A stretch of DNA of 64,000 nucleotides from Cuniculiplasma divulgatum (GTDB taxonomy: Archaea > Thermoplasmatota > Thermoplasmata > Thermoplasmatales > Thermoplasmataceae): assembly GCA_031200235.1 (NCBI GenBank), contig CP133595.1:1302001-1366000 (forward strand), written 5' to 3'. The notes beneath the pieces were generated by a model. The model did no database searches. It was not told the origin of the DNA and saw nothing but the letters and a program-made list of their open reading frames with translations. Made by a program: the position numbers and the translations under genes. This document shows, one piece after another, positions 34,205-42,722 of this stretch; the first letter of the stretch is position 1, and every line of letters begins with the position of its first letter.

Positions 34205-35002
34205 TCAGGTGGATGAAAGGAACTGCATCTCCTCAGGTAGGTATGATGGTAGGGCACAGTATGGGTTTGGCAGTCCAAGGTTGGTCACATAGATGAATGA
34301 AAAGTACTCTGATGCTGCTTGGAACCATGCGGCAGACAAACTGGAAACATTAATTGCTATTATGGATGATTCAGCTCTACCAGTTGCATTTGTGATTGTC
34401 GAAAGGTTATCTGCAGGAGGAGCTCCAGGATTCTCATAGAGAACTGTCAAATTGAAGGAATCAGTAATAGTCTTTGGAGCGTAAGTGCCCGGGTTACCAA
34501 CGATATAGTCAAGTCCTGCTGATCTGATTTCCAAAGTAGCATTTCTATAATATTGGGCTCCTGTAGAATTGTCTGAGACTTCATCCATAAAAATTCCCCT
34601 GATCCCATACCAGTGAAGATAGTCATAAGCCTGAAGTCTAACTGTTTTCAGTGATCGTGTGCCGTAGGAGGTATAGACGTATCCTAGCACAGTAATGCCG
34701 GATTTCTCCATAGTGGCAGTGTAGTTTGAATAGGACTGAGAATAATTCAGCCCTGGTCCATTGTCAGGGTTAATAATTACTATCATTGGTACCTCAGAAA
34801 ATTCTGAATGGAGCTGAAACAGGTAATTCCACGAAGCATTCGGGTCAAAGTAAAGAGGAACAATAATGCCAGAATTTGAGTTTTCAATAAAACTACTGGC
34901 TTCATCTTTCAGGTGATCTTCAATCAAAATGGAGGCAGAAACAACTGCGAGTGAGACTATAAGGGCCAAAATTGCAGTTTTCAGGCTGATACTCTTTGCC
35001 AT
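34205..35002 (-). CDS. Exported spherulin-4 (GH135-like) protein
   Basis: A 265-residue protein with an N-terminal signal anchor (residues 8-27) and an extracellular TIM-barrel domain of the spherulation-4 family. Signature segments are all there: IIVPLYFDP, MIVIINPDNGPG, a GYVYTSYGTRS strand, YHLHWYGIRGIFMDE (D and E are the catalytic candidates), VGNPGTY and YENPG. In fungi GH135 members such as Sph3 cut alpha-1,4-galactosaminogalactan. A role in cutting extracellular polysaccharide or cell-surface glycans is inferred. The gene stands alone, AT-rich. Confidence 0.85.
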   Translation of the reverse strand: MAKSISLKTAILALIVSLAVVSASILIEDHLKDEASSFIENSNSGIIVPLYFDPNASWNYLFQLHSEFSEVPMIVIINPDNGPGLNYSQSYSNYTATMEKSGITVLGYVYTSYGTRSLKTVRLQAYDYLHWYGIRGIFMDEVSDNSTGAQYYRNATLEIRSAGLDYIVGNPGTYAPKTITDSFNLTVLYENPGAPPADNLSTITNATGRAESSIIAINVSSLSAAWFQAASEYFSFIYVTNLGLPNPYCALPSYLPEEMQFLSST

Positions 35003-35188
35003 ATGGTTAAGTTTTGATACGTGGAGGAAATAAATCAGTTATTGGTGAACCGCACGGCATGAAATTGAAAAAAGGATTAAATAGCATTCATGATGGTGGA
35101 GGTCTTCAAGGGAATTTGAACAGTTTGGAACCATATCGATGTACTACGGTCTATTTAATGGAACGCATCAATAGGTGTTAGCTCTTTA

Positions 35189-35604
35189 TTATCCAGGATT
35201 AATTCTTAGCCCGAAATTTGCTATTTCCTTTTCCTCTGCTGTAAATTCGGAATCAAAGGTTACAAATGTGTCTGCCTCCAGCATCATGCTGGCTGAAATA
35301 TGTAATATGTCCAGAGTTTTCATTCTTATCCTGACAGCGATTTCGATGGCGTTGTTGATGATTTTGTCCATGTTTACCTCAGGTACTGCAACGTTAATTT
35401 CAGGTAAATAGTCTATTAAGGCTTCAATCTCATCCTCGCTCAGATTCGTTGATCTGGAAAGAACGGATTTCAACTCCGAAACAGTCACCGGGTAAATGTA
35501 ATCATTGACCTTTATTGTCAAATATTTTTACTGCTCTTGCATGATTGACATCTCTACTGTTGAGAAATTAAATTATGACATTTGTATCGATATAATTAAG
35601 TCTA
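35189..35604 (-). pseudogene. vapC: VapC-type PIN toxin, inactivated
   Basis: Right after the VapB gene the minus strand encodes NYIDTNVII, a typical PIN N-terminus with the first catalytic Asp, but it hits a TAA at the next codon, continues in frame as FLNSRDVNHARAVKIFDN, and then needs a frame change near 35525 to enter the remaining PIN sequence (VTVSELKS, LDILHISAS, FVTFDSEF), which is open to 35189. No ATG precedes the domain. So the toxin carries a nonsense codon, a frameshift and no good start. The intact downstream part alone could only begin at TTG 35521 and lacks the first Asp. Confidence 0.8.
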
Positions 35605-35853
35605 ATCCCGGTCCTTTATAGAACTTTCCGATAGGTCATTAGGCAGCTTCGGAAGGCCTCTTTCCTTCCATACTCTAATTATGGCTTGGCTTTTCTCCTT
35701 CCGTTCTACTGTTTTCTTTGCGCTTTGCATCCCATTCTGCATGGTCCATCTCAGGGCATCTGCCTTGCTGGTAGCAAGTTTATACTTTATTAATTTGTCA
35801 ATGAGATCAGATGTGTTATCATCTATTCTTAACGCTATAACGCTTGATACCAT
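35602..35853 (-). CDS. vapB: VapB-like ribbon-helix-helix antitoxin
   Basis: An 83-residue protein with an N-terminal ribbon-helix-helix (VIALRIDDNTSDLIDKLIKY, then ATSKADALRWTMQNG) and a charged C-terminal tail that would wrap a PIN toxin. It lies directly before the broken VapC gene and would have overlapped its start. The open frame is complete. Its promoter region abuts the IS256-family element. Confidence 0.8.
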   Translation of the reverse strand: MVSSVIALRIDDNTSDLIDKLIKYKLATSKADALRWTMQNGMQSAKKTVERKEKSQAIIRVWKERGLPKLPNDLSESSIKDRD

Positions 35854-35923
35854 ATGCTTTCATACGTAAATATTCTATAAATTCTTTCTTAACTATTTCG
35901 ATTTATCTCTTTCCTATGGCTAC

Positions 35924-37191
35924 ATAGCGTCCCGAAAGTTGTGTACTTATAAGGGATACCTCTTCTGGAACATTTCCCTGATCTCGTCCTTGCATTTATA
36001 GAATCCCCTCAGAGATCTCTGTGACCATGCCTCATTTATCTCAGCCGACCTGAGATAGATGATCTTCATGGCGCTCTCCTCTGATGGCAGAGAATCTATT
36101 ATCTTTATCCTGCGCCGTATTTCCTTGTTCATTCGCTCAATCAGATTTGTGGAGTGTATGGATCTCCTTATGGATTCAGGATAATCATGGTACTTGAGCA
36201 ATGTACCCAGGTTCTTCTCCATGTTGTACACAGGCTTTGGGTATTTCGAGGACCATTTATTCTTGAACTCATTGAACTGATTCAGTGCTTCTTCTCTGGT
36301 GCGGGAGAGGAATATTCCCTTGAGATCCGAATCAATCTCATTGCGATCCTGCACCCTCACATGTGATTCAAGATTCCTTGATGCATGTATGGTGCATAAC
36401 TGGAAATCAGCCCTTGGATATAATTGTCTGATCTCCTCCTCTATTCCAGGCAATCCGTCTGCTATGAACAGTAGTGGTTCCTCAACGCCTCTTTCATGGA
36501 GATCCATGAGTACATTGCGGTATGCAATATGGTTCTCAACAGGATTCATGTAGAATCCAAGGATTTCATAATTCCCTGATTCCCGTATTCCCATTGCAAA
36601 TATGACACATTCCTTCTGCACAGTTTCCCTTCTAAGGGAGAAGAACACTGCATCCATGAATATGGCAATGTACCTCTTCTCAAGTGGCCTTGATCGCCAC
36701 TTGCTTATTTCCGGAACTGTTATTTCCGTGATCCTTGATATGGTGGATTTGCTGTATTTATTGTGGAATAATTCTTCCAGTATTTCAGCCATCTTCCTTG
36801 TTGATATTCCCTTTGAATACATGGAGACAACAAGATCGTCTATTCCAATGTTGCGCTGATATGGTTCGAATAAGGCTGTCTGGAATTCATTGCTGCGGTC
36901 CCTTGGAACCCTGAGATCATCTATCTTCCCATATCTTGTACCCATGTCACTCTCGTAGTATCCATTCCTCTGGCCTTCCCTTTCCTCAAGGAAGGCCTGA
37001 ATCTCTCCCTTCATGAGGGATTCCATGAAGCCCTTCACTGTGGTTCTGACTATTTCAGATATCTTTTTATCCAGTTCTTCCATTGTTTATTGCCTCCTGG
37101 TTGGTTCCTGGAGGCATCCTTTTCTTTTTCATGAAATTTCTCTCATGATTATGATCCTGATCTCTTATTTACACAAGATTCGGGATACTAT
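35924..37191 (-). mobile_element. IS256-family insertion sequence
   Basis: About 1.27 kb with imperfect terminal inverted repeats. Left end ATAGCGTCCCGAAAG with TTGTGTA (35924-35946) matches the reverse complement of the right end ATAGTATCCCGAATC with TTGTGTA (37169-37191). It encodes one transposase. No clear target duplication is visible in the flanks (CTATGGCTAC left, CGTGTTGAGG right). Confidence 0.8.
35947..37083 (-). CDS. IS256-family (Mutator) transposase
   Basis: A 378-residue DDE transposase. The catalytic acids are seen in IFMDAVFFSL, FIADGLPGIEE and STNLIERMNKEIRRR, and the CTIHASRN stretch is the conserved C/H motif of the family. The N-terminus has a DNA-binding domain. The frame is intact from end to end, and length is typical, so the element may be active. 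ATG 37083 is followed by Glu-Glu-Leu. Confidence 0.95.
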   Translation of the reverse strand: MEELDKKISEIVRTTVKGFMESLMKGEIQAFLEEREGQRNGYYESDMGTRYGKIDDLRVPRDRSNEFQTALFEPYQRNIGIDDLVVSMYSKGISTRKMAEILEELFHNKYSKSTISRITEITVPEISKWRSRPLEKRYIAIFMDAVFFSLRRETVQKECVIFAMGIRESGNYEILGFYMNPVENHIAYRNVLMDLHERGVEEPLLFIADGLPGIEEEIRQLYPRADFQLCTIHASRNLESHVRVQDRNEIDSDLKGIFLSRTREEALNQFNEFKNKWSSKYPKPVYNMEKNLGTLLKYHDYPESIRRSIHSTNLIERMNKEIRRRIKIIDSLPSEESAMKIIYLRSAEINEAWSQRSLRGFYKCKDEIREMFQKRYPL

Positions 37192-37513
37192 CGTGTTGAG
37201 GGATTTCTTTAAGATAAACAAGGAAGGAATGCCTTCACATTAACCAAACTGCTAAAAGTCTAAAAAATTACTTTTTATCGAAATGCTTGCTCAAATTAGA
37301 GATCCTTGCCTTTAGCCAAATGTAGTCCCTTTTCTCAATGAGGTCGTTGTCTTCCAACTTATGGGTCATCTCAATAAGTTTTGGCTCCATAGAACTCCAC
37401 TTGTACTGGATCCAATCAGATTCAGACAGCATGAGCATGGAGAAACACTTATATAGGGGGAGAGTCAAGGGAGGGGGAGTTTTTAATCTCCTCCTAATTC
37501 CAGAGGTGACCAT

Positions 37514-37816
37514 ATGGTAGGAAAGGGTACATACAGGACAAAGGAGGAGAAGGCAAGGATCGTCATGGAAGTCCTGTCCAATTCGTCCACAATATCAGAG
37601 ATCTGCAGGAAGTACAATGTTGCCTCATCCGCACTGTACAGGTGGAGGGATGAATTCATTGCAGGAGGCACAGCTGCAATGGATCATGGCAGATCCACCG
37701 TTGAAGCATCCCTCCTCAAGGAGATAAACGAACTCAAGGGCATAATCGGGGAACTGACAATAGCAAACGAAACTCTAAAAAAAATTCAAGCCACAAGGAG
37801 AGGTGGGAAGCCATGA
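37514..37816 (+). CDS. IS3-family transposase OrfA
   Basis: A 100-residue helix-turn-helix DNA-binding protein: KARIVMEVL, then ISEICRKYNVASSALYRW as the HTH, and a leucine-zipper-like tail (LLKEINELKGIIGELTIANE). GAGGTGA at 37503-37509 is its ribosome-binding site. A run of eight A (37777-37784) near its end and an ATGA overlap with OrfB suggest that a fused OrfAB can be made by -1 frameshifting. Confidence 0.93.
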   Translation: MVGKGTYRTKEEKARIVMEVLSNSSTISEICRKYNVASSALYRWRDEFIAGGTAAMDHGRSTVEASLLKEINELKGIIGELTIANETLKKIQATRRGGKP

Positions 37817-38685
37817 CTGAGCTCATTGCAAATGGCCTTTCCAAATCCAGATCAGCTTCCCTTACAGGCATTTCCAGATCCATGATATATTACAGGCACA
37901 GGGAAAGGAAACCAGAATACGATGCTGATCTGGAAAGACGCATTTCCGGTATTGTGGAGGAAAGGCCATCATACGGCACAAGGAGGGTGGCAGCAATGAT
38001 CCGCCGCTCCGGTTTCAGGATCGGCAGGAACCGTGTACGAAGACATATGCGCCACATGAACCTTATTGCAGCACATAAGAAGGCTCACAGGAAACATGTG
38101 CCCAGGGCAATCGTTGTTGCCAGACCCAACATCATGTGGGAGACGGATTTCACAAAGATATACATTGACAGCGAGGGGTGGATATATTTCACCGCATACC
38201 TTGATCTCTGCTCAAGGAAGATAAAGGGATATCTCGTATCCCGTATGTCCCGAACAGCTGAAATGATGGAGGCTCTTGACAATGCATTACTTGGTACGTT
38301 CCCTGATATGAATGTGACCGGTCTTATCATACGATCGGATAACGGCTCTCAGTTAACGTCATCTGGTTACGAGAAGCATCTCAGAACACTGGGGATAAAG
38401 CATGAGACAATACACGCACATACCCCTGAGGAGGATGGCCACATTGAATCATACTTCGGGAGATTCAAGGATGACTACATATATACAAGGGAATTTGTCA
38501 GCCTTGAGGACTTCCGGAAGCATATTGAATGGGCTGTATCCGACTACAATACAAAGAGACCGCACTCATCATTGAATTATATGACACCGGAAGAGTTTGA
38601 ATCCGCAATATTGAATGAAGATTTCAAAAAGAAGTGGTTAGAAAAGGAAACTGGGAGGTACAAACATGTTGAATTACTCGAGTGA
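37813..38685 (+). CDS. IS3-family transposase OrfB
   Basis: A 290-residue retroviral-type integrase. The N-terminal HTH_21-like part (ERPSYGTRRVAAMIRR) is followed by the DDE core: WETDFTKIY, IRSDNGSQLTS and EEDGHIESYFGRFKDD, with 35-residue spacing between the last two. Intact. Its ATG overlaps the OrfA stop; upstream in the same frame it is open back to the A8 run, as needed for a frameshift product. Confidence 0.95.
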   Translation: MTELIANGLSKSRSASLTGISRSMIYYRHRERKPEYDADLERRISGIVEERPSYGTRRVAAMIRRSGFRIGRNRVRRHMRHMNLIAAHKKAHRKHVPRAIVVARPNIMWETDFTKIYIDSEGWIYFTAYLDLCSRKIKGYLVSRMSRTAEMMEALDNALLGTFPDMNVTGLIIRSDNGSQLTSSGYEKHLRTLGIKHETIHAHTPEEDGHIESYFGRFKDDYIYTREFVSLEDFRKHIEWAVSDYNTKRPHSSLNYMTPEEFESAILNEDFKKKWLEKETGRYKHVELLE

Positions 38686-38879
38686 ACTCAGAAAACTGTC
38701 TGAAGGAAGTGGGTCCAGATCACCACTCTTTCCTTATTTCCTTCCTTATGGCTATCTGTTCCTCGGTCTCTTTCTTAGGCTGTTCTTTTGCCATATGATA
38801 AAATTCAAATGCGTTATTTAAACCGTATTTTACTGGTTTTGGACAATTTTATTGTTTCCATTGACAATAAATTTTTAAT

Positions 38880-39527
38880 TTGCCTGACCTTGATCAACCA
38901 GTGGAACATTATAACTCTAAAAAGGCAGCTGAAGATTATCATAGGGTATTCACCAAAGATGCTGACAATCCAGAATCAAAGAGAAAAGCAATTCAAAGAT
39001 ACGTGAAGTTCACATCAAAATTGAAACAAGGAGGCCACATTCTGGATGCGGGTTGTGGCACTGGCAGATTTGTGCCTTATTTTGTCAAGAATGGTTTCAC
39101 AGTTACAGGTGTGGACAGCTCAAGCTCAATGATTGAGTTAGCTTCCAAGAACAATCCAATGGCTGAATTCAAGGTCATGGATATACGCCACCTGGATTTT
39201 GTGTCTAATTACTTTGATGGTGTATGGAATATTGCAACCTTGCTTCATTTGGATGAGTCTGGTGTCAAACTTGCACTGCAAGAATTTAAGAGAGTTTTGA
39301 AGGTTAATGGAATCCTGTATATTGCCACAAGAACAAAAGACAAGAGCATAAGCATTATAGAAGAGTCAACGGAAGGGGGAAAGATGGTTGTAAATTACTA
39401 TTCACCTGACAAGTTGCGGGAGTTGTTAGCGAATTCGGGTTTCGAAATAATAGAAATCAACGTTGAACCAGATGATTACTCAAGGCCGTTCGATTATGCC
39501 TTTGTACTTGCCATACCCTCAACTTGA
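38880..39527 (+). CDS. Class I SAM-dependent methyltransferase
   Basis: A 215-residue Rossmann methyltransferase: ILDAGCGTGRFVPYF (motif I), VTGVDSSSSMIELA (motif II), FKVMDIRHLDF, and a motif IV region DGVWNIATLLHL. No substrate domain recognised; small molecules are likely. The start is TTG 38880, with an ATTTTATTG element about 28 bases upstream (leaderless). It is AT-rich, like the surrounding accessory stretch, between an IS and tRNA-Lys. Confidence 0.85.
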   Translation: MPDLDQPVEHYNSKKAAEDYHRVFTKDADNPESKRKAIQRYVKFTSKLKQGGHILDAGCGTGRFVPYFVKNGFTVTGVDSSSSMIELASKNNPMAEFKVMDIRHLDFVSNYFDGVWNIATLLHLDESGVKLALQEFKRVLKVNGILYIATRTKDKSISIIEESTEGGKMVVNYYSPDKLRELLANSGFEIIEINVEPDDYSRPFDYAFVLAIPST

Positions 39528-39750
39528 GATATTGATGAAAGAAATTGTAGTCTTGTACGAACTGCTTCGAAGTCGCCATTAAATCCCTATTCCAACTTTA
39601 TTTAATTCTATTTAAATTTATTAACACAATTTCTTTCAAGCTGGTCTAATCCCAAACTCTCCCACATTTAAAATCAAGAGATGGATACTTTCCTGCAATC
39701 CTATAAAATTCCAACCAAGAAAATACTCATAAAAGTAAACTGGAACCAAG

Positions 39751-39824
39751 CGGGTCCGAGGGGGTTCGAACCCCCGACCTATGGATTAAGAGTCCATCGC
39801 TCTACCTAGCTAAGCTACGGACCC
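39751..39824 (-). tRNA. tRNA-Lys (anticodon CTT)
   Basis: Minus-strand cloverleaf: acceptor GGGTCCG/CGGACCC, D arm GCTT...GAGC, anticodon stem ATGGA/TCCAT with loop CTCTTAA (anticodon CTT), T arm GGGGG TTCGAAC CCCCT with one weak end pair, discriminator G. No intron or encoded CCA. Confidence 0.95.
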
Positions 39825-39891
39825 AGCCATTCCGAATATTTTATCAGCATTTATAACTTATCGTGCCCAGTAGAAATTTGCTTCAATAAAC

Positions 39892-40020
39892 ATTTAAATA
39901 GCTTTTTAGGTTTACCCGATACTTTAACCATACACAATGGGCAATGCAATAATCGCATCCCAGTGAAGTTGGCAAAATTCTGTCCAACTCCTATGTGTAA
40001 CGGTCGTAGGTGATAAAAAA
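39892..40020 (+). promoter_or_regulatory. Promoter and leader of the ribosomal superoperon
   Basis: ATTTAAATAG at 39892-39901 is a good TATA box; transcription should start near 39924, giving an unusual ~97-base leader. The leader holds a 9-codon mini-frame (39937-39966, starting Met-Gly-Asn-Ala) and right after its stop a hairpin AGTTGG/CCAACT (39967-39989). AGGTGAT at 40008-40014 is the ribosome-binding site for L3. Confidence 0.6.
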
Positions 40021-41010
40021 ATGGCAACACCGCATCACCCCAGACGGGGGTCTATGGGATACTACCCTAGGGTACGTTCGAAGAGAATGCAAGGCGATAT
40101 CAGGAGTTGGCCTGAGGTCGATGGAAATGTCAGGATTCAGGCATTTGCAGGATACAAGGTCGGCATGACACACGTGGAAATGACTGATTACAGAAAATTC
40201 AGCACCACAGCCGGTCAAACAATAGCTGCTCCGGTTACTGTGGTGGAAGTTCCGCCTCTGACTGTCGCAGGCATAAGGTATTATGATGAAACAGAACTTG
40301 GCCTGTCAATAGTTTCTGAAAAATGGGCAGAAAACCAGGATAAGGAAATTTTCAGAAGAATTACAAAACAGACCGAAAAGAAAGACCATCCAATGGTAAC
40401 CGAGGTTTCCGAAGTCAGGTTCATAGTTCACACAAATCCGAAGCTGGTAAGCGGGGTACCGTCCAAGGTCCCGGATATCTTTGAAGTGAGGATCGTAGGC
40501 GGGGACGTCAAAGCAAGGATGGCTTATGCTGAAGAGCATCTCGGCAAAGAGCTTCATTTCTCAGATTTTTCCAAGGCAGGAAATTTTGCAGACGTTATAG
40601 GGGTCACAAAAGGTAAAGGTTTTCAGGGGCACGTTAAGAGATTCGGCGTCAAGCTGCTACCAACAAAGAACAGGAAGCACAGGAGAATGATAGGTACTCT
40701 TGGTCCATGGCATCCTGACTGGGTGAGGAATACTGTACCGCAGGCCGGACAGATTGGTACTCATCAGAGAACGGCACACAACATCAGAATTCTCAGGTAT
40801 TCAAAAAACGAGGGAGATCAGGACATTAACGTCAAAGGCGGCTTCACCAATTACGGTCTCGTGAGAACAGAATATGTTCTGATCCACGGATCAGTTCCAG
40901 GAGCTGCAAAGAGACTTATCAAATTCAGAGACCCAGCAAGGCAGAAAACTCCGTCAGTGGAGAACCTGACCATTAGCTACGTCTCCAAGGAATCAAAGCA
41001 GGGTGATTAA
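40021..41010 (+). CDS. rpl3: 50S ribosomal protein L3 (uL3)
   Basis: First gene of the superoperon. Typical archaeal L3 of 329 residues: N-terminal HHPRRGSMGYYPR, and the signature VTKGKGFQGHVKRFGVK with the segment that reaches toward the peptidyl transferase centre, followed by KHRRMIGTLGPWHP. Its stop lies inside the start region of L4 (8-base overlap). Confidence 0.98.
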   Translation: MATPHHPRRGSMGYYPRVRSKRMQGDIRSWPEVDGNVRIQAFAGYKVGMTHVEMTDYRKFSTTAGQTIAAPVTVVEVPPLTVAGIRYYDETELGLSIVSEKWAENQDKEIFRRITKQTEKKDHPMVTEVSEVRFIVHTNPKLVSGVPSKVPDIFEVRIVGGDVKARMAYAEEHLGKELHFSDFSKAGNFADVIGVTKGKGFQGHVKRFGVKLLPTKNRKHRRMIGTLGPWHPDWVRNTVPQAGQIGTHQRTAHNIRILRYSKNEGDQDINVKGGFTNYGLVRTEYVLIHGSVPGAAKRLIKFRDPARQKTPSVENLTISYVSKESKQGD

Positions 41011-41770
41011 ACTGAAAGTAAATTTATATGATACAGATGGAGAAATAAAGGGAGAAATGTCACTTCCTGCAGTATTCGATACACAGTTGAGGCAGGACCT
41101 GATCAGGAAGGCCTTCAGGGCCATAACACTCTCACTCAGACAGCCGTATGGCTCATACCCTCTTGCAGGAATGAGGAGAGTTGGGCAGAACGCAGGACCC
41201 GGTCATGGAACTGCAAGGATACCAAGAACATCTGGTTCCTCACGTGCAGTTCTTCTTGCCAGTTTCGTAGGCGGAAAGAGCGCACACTCACCCAGAACTG
41301 CAAAGGTTCTTTTCAAGGGCATAAACTCCAAGGAGAGAAAGCTGGCGAGAATGAGCGCAATAGCAATGACTGCATCAAGGGAATACGTCAGGAAACGTGG
41401 GCATGTCGTTTCGGAAGAAGTGACTCTTCCGGTTGTAGTCAAGAATGAAATTGAAAACATCAAGAAGACCAAGGATGCGGCTGAAACTCTCAAAAACCTT
41501 GGGCTATACGATGATGTAATCAGGGCCAAGGGGGGCATCAAGATAAGGGCAGGCCGTGGCAAGATGAGGGGAAGAACATACAGGGAACCAAAGAGCATAC
41601 TCATAGTTGGTTCATCAAAGGAAAAACTCAGGGCGTTCTCCACACTTCCTGGCGTAGAGGTTGTATCAACTCACGGGCTCAGCATAAGGAAGCTGGCACC
41701 AGGTGGAGATGGTGGAAGATTGACACTCTTCACTGAATCAGCAATAAAGACTCTGGAGGAGATGGAGTAA
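41003..41770 (+). CDS. rpl4: 50S ribosomal protein L4 (uL4)
   Basis: 255 residues, starting with GTG 41003 inside the end of L3. The extended loop that lines the exit tunnel is visible (MRRVGQNAGPGHGTARIPRT), as is the C-terminal LNIGSSKEKL-type segment (ILIVGSSKEKL). Stop and L23 start share one base (TAATG). Confidence 0.97.
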   Translation: MIKLKVNLYDTDGEIKGEMSLPAVFDTQLRQDLIRKAFRAITLSLRQPYGSYPLAGMRRVGQNAGPGHGTARIPRTSGSSRAVLLASFVGGKSAHSPRTAKVLFKGINSKERKLARMSAIAMTASREYVRKRGHVVSEEVTLPVVVKNEIENIKKTKDAAETLKNLGLYDDVIRAKGGIKIRAGRGKMRGRTYREPKSILIVGSSKEKLRAFSTLPGVEVVSTHGLSIRKLAPGGDGGRLTLFTESAIKTLEEME

Positions 41771-42021
41771 TGGAAGACATCATAATCAGACCAATAGCGA
41801 CAGAAAAAACCATGCTGCAGCTTGAAAAGGAAAATAAAATTGCATTCATAGTCCACAGGAAGAGCAGGAAAGCAGATGTCAAGAAAGAGGTCGAGGAAAA
41901 ATTTTCAGTAAAGGTCACAGACGTAAATATGATCATTACGAAAAATGGCAAAAAGGCCATTGTGACCCTTTCAAAGGAATTCTCTGCAGATGAGATCGCA
42001 GGGAGGATAGGAATATTCTGA
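41770..42021 (+). CDS. rpl23: 50S ribosomal protein L23 (uL23)
   Basis: 83 residues, the short archaeal form. IIIRPIATEKTM and NKIAFIVHRKSRKADVK are the family hallmarks; in the ribosome it sits at the tunnel exit and docks SRP. Translationally coupled to L4 by a one-base overlap. Confidence 0.97.
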   Translation: MEDIIIRPIATEKTMLQLEKENKIAFIVHRKSRKADVKKEVEEKFSVKVTDVNMIITKNGKKAIVTLSKEFSADEIAGRIGIF

Positions 42022-42029
42022 GGTGAAAT

Positions 42030-42722
42030 ATGGGAAAATTAATTATACCGCAAAGAAGAGGAAAGGGAGGACTTGTTTACAGAAGTCCAAGCCACAGGCA
42101 TGTTGGCGAAATTAAGCTCATGCCTGAAGGCAAATACAAAGTAGAAGACGTGATACATGCACCCGGTCGTACTTCACCGGTTCTCGTGCTCAAGGCAGAG
42201 GACGGCAGGAAGATGAATCAGATTGCCTTCAATGGTGCATACAGGGGACAGGAAATCGTCTCGGCACTGGACACAAAGGCCGAGATTGGGAACAGCATGA
42301 TGCTCGGTTCAATTCCCGACGGAAGCTACATCCACAACATTGAAAGCATGCCCGGAGATGGCGGCAAGTTCTGCAGAACCGCAGGCTCAAGTGCCCTGGT
42401 CGTAACTCACGGAGAGAAAGTCGCGGTAAAGCTGCCTTCCGGTAAGATTAAGCAGTTCCATCCTAGCTGCAGGGCCACAATAGGTTTTGTTGCGGGATCT
42501 GGAAGCAAGGATATACCTGTTCTTAAGGCAGGAAAAAATGTCCACTACCTGCAGAGCAAGGCAAAGAGGCCCTACTCTGTAAGAGGCGTTGCAATGAACG
42601 CTGTTAACCATCCGCACGGAGGAGGAAACCATCAGCACGTTGGTAGGCCAAGCACAGTGGGAAGAGGCACACCGCCTGGAAGGAAAGTTGGAAGGCTTTC
42701 ACCTAAGAGGAGGAAACAGTAA
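42030..42722 (+). CDS. rpl2: 50S ribosomal protein L2 (uL2)
   Basis: 230 residues. The C-terminal [18 protein letters not shown] contains the universally conserved His near the peptidyl transferase centre; QRRGKGG at the N-terminus is archaeal. GAGGTGAAAT precedes the ATG. One-base overlap with S19. Confidence 0.98.
   Translation: MGKLIIPQRRGKGGLVYRSPSHRHVGEIKLMPEGKYKVEDVIHAPGRTSPVLVLKAEDGRKMNQIAFNGAYRGQEIVSALDTKAEIGNSMMLGSIPDGSYIHNIESMPGDGGKFCRTAGSSALVVTHGEKVAVKLPSGKIKQFHPSCRATIGFVAGSGSKDIPVLKAGKNVHYLQSKAKRPYSVRGVAMNAVNHPHGGGNHQHVGRPSTVGRGTPPGRKVGRLSPKRRKQ

Larger units (their letters stand above)
37402..38722 (+). mobile_element. IS3-family insertion sequence
   Basis: 1321 bases bounded by imperfect inverted repeats: TGTACTGGATCCA with TTCAGACAG at 37402-37429, and the reverse complement reading TGATCTGGACCCA with TTCAGACAG at 38696-38722. 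The ends begin with TG and end with CA. A 5-base direct repeat CCACT flanks it (37397-37401 and 38723-38727). It encodes OrfA and OrfB in the usual arrangement. Confidence 0.9.
37268..38794 (-). pseudogene. 66-residue gene split by the IS3-family element
   Basis: The N-terminal part (38794-38723) encodes 24 residues from MAKEQPKKETEEQ to KEW; the C-terminal part (37401-37268) encodes SSMEPKLIEM to SKHFDKK and a stop. Removing the IS3-family element together with one copy of the CCACT target duplication joins the two parts in frame into one 66-residue, charged, helical protein. It has no recognised family. A 38-base TATA-like AT-rich region lies upstream of ATG 38794. Only the fused reading is biologically sensible; the 81-residue frame reading from the element into the C-terminal part is an artefact. 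Confidence 0.8.

Noticed and set aside
35914-37201. Target-site duplication for the IS256-family element
   Set aside because: No matching 8-9 base direct repeat could be found beside the inverted repeats.
37402-37513. Gene start for an 81-residue protein reading out of the IS3 element
   Set aside because: Its first ~38 residues come from the element's own end; the rest is the C-terminal part of the split 66-residue gene.
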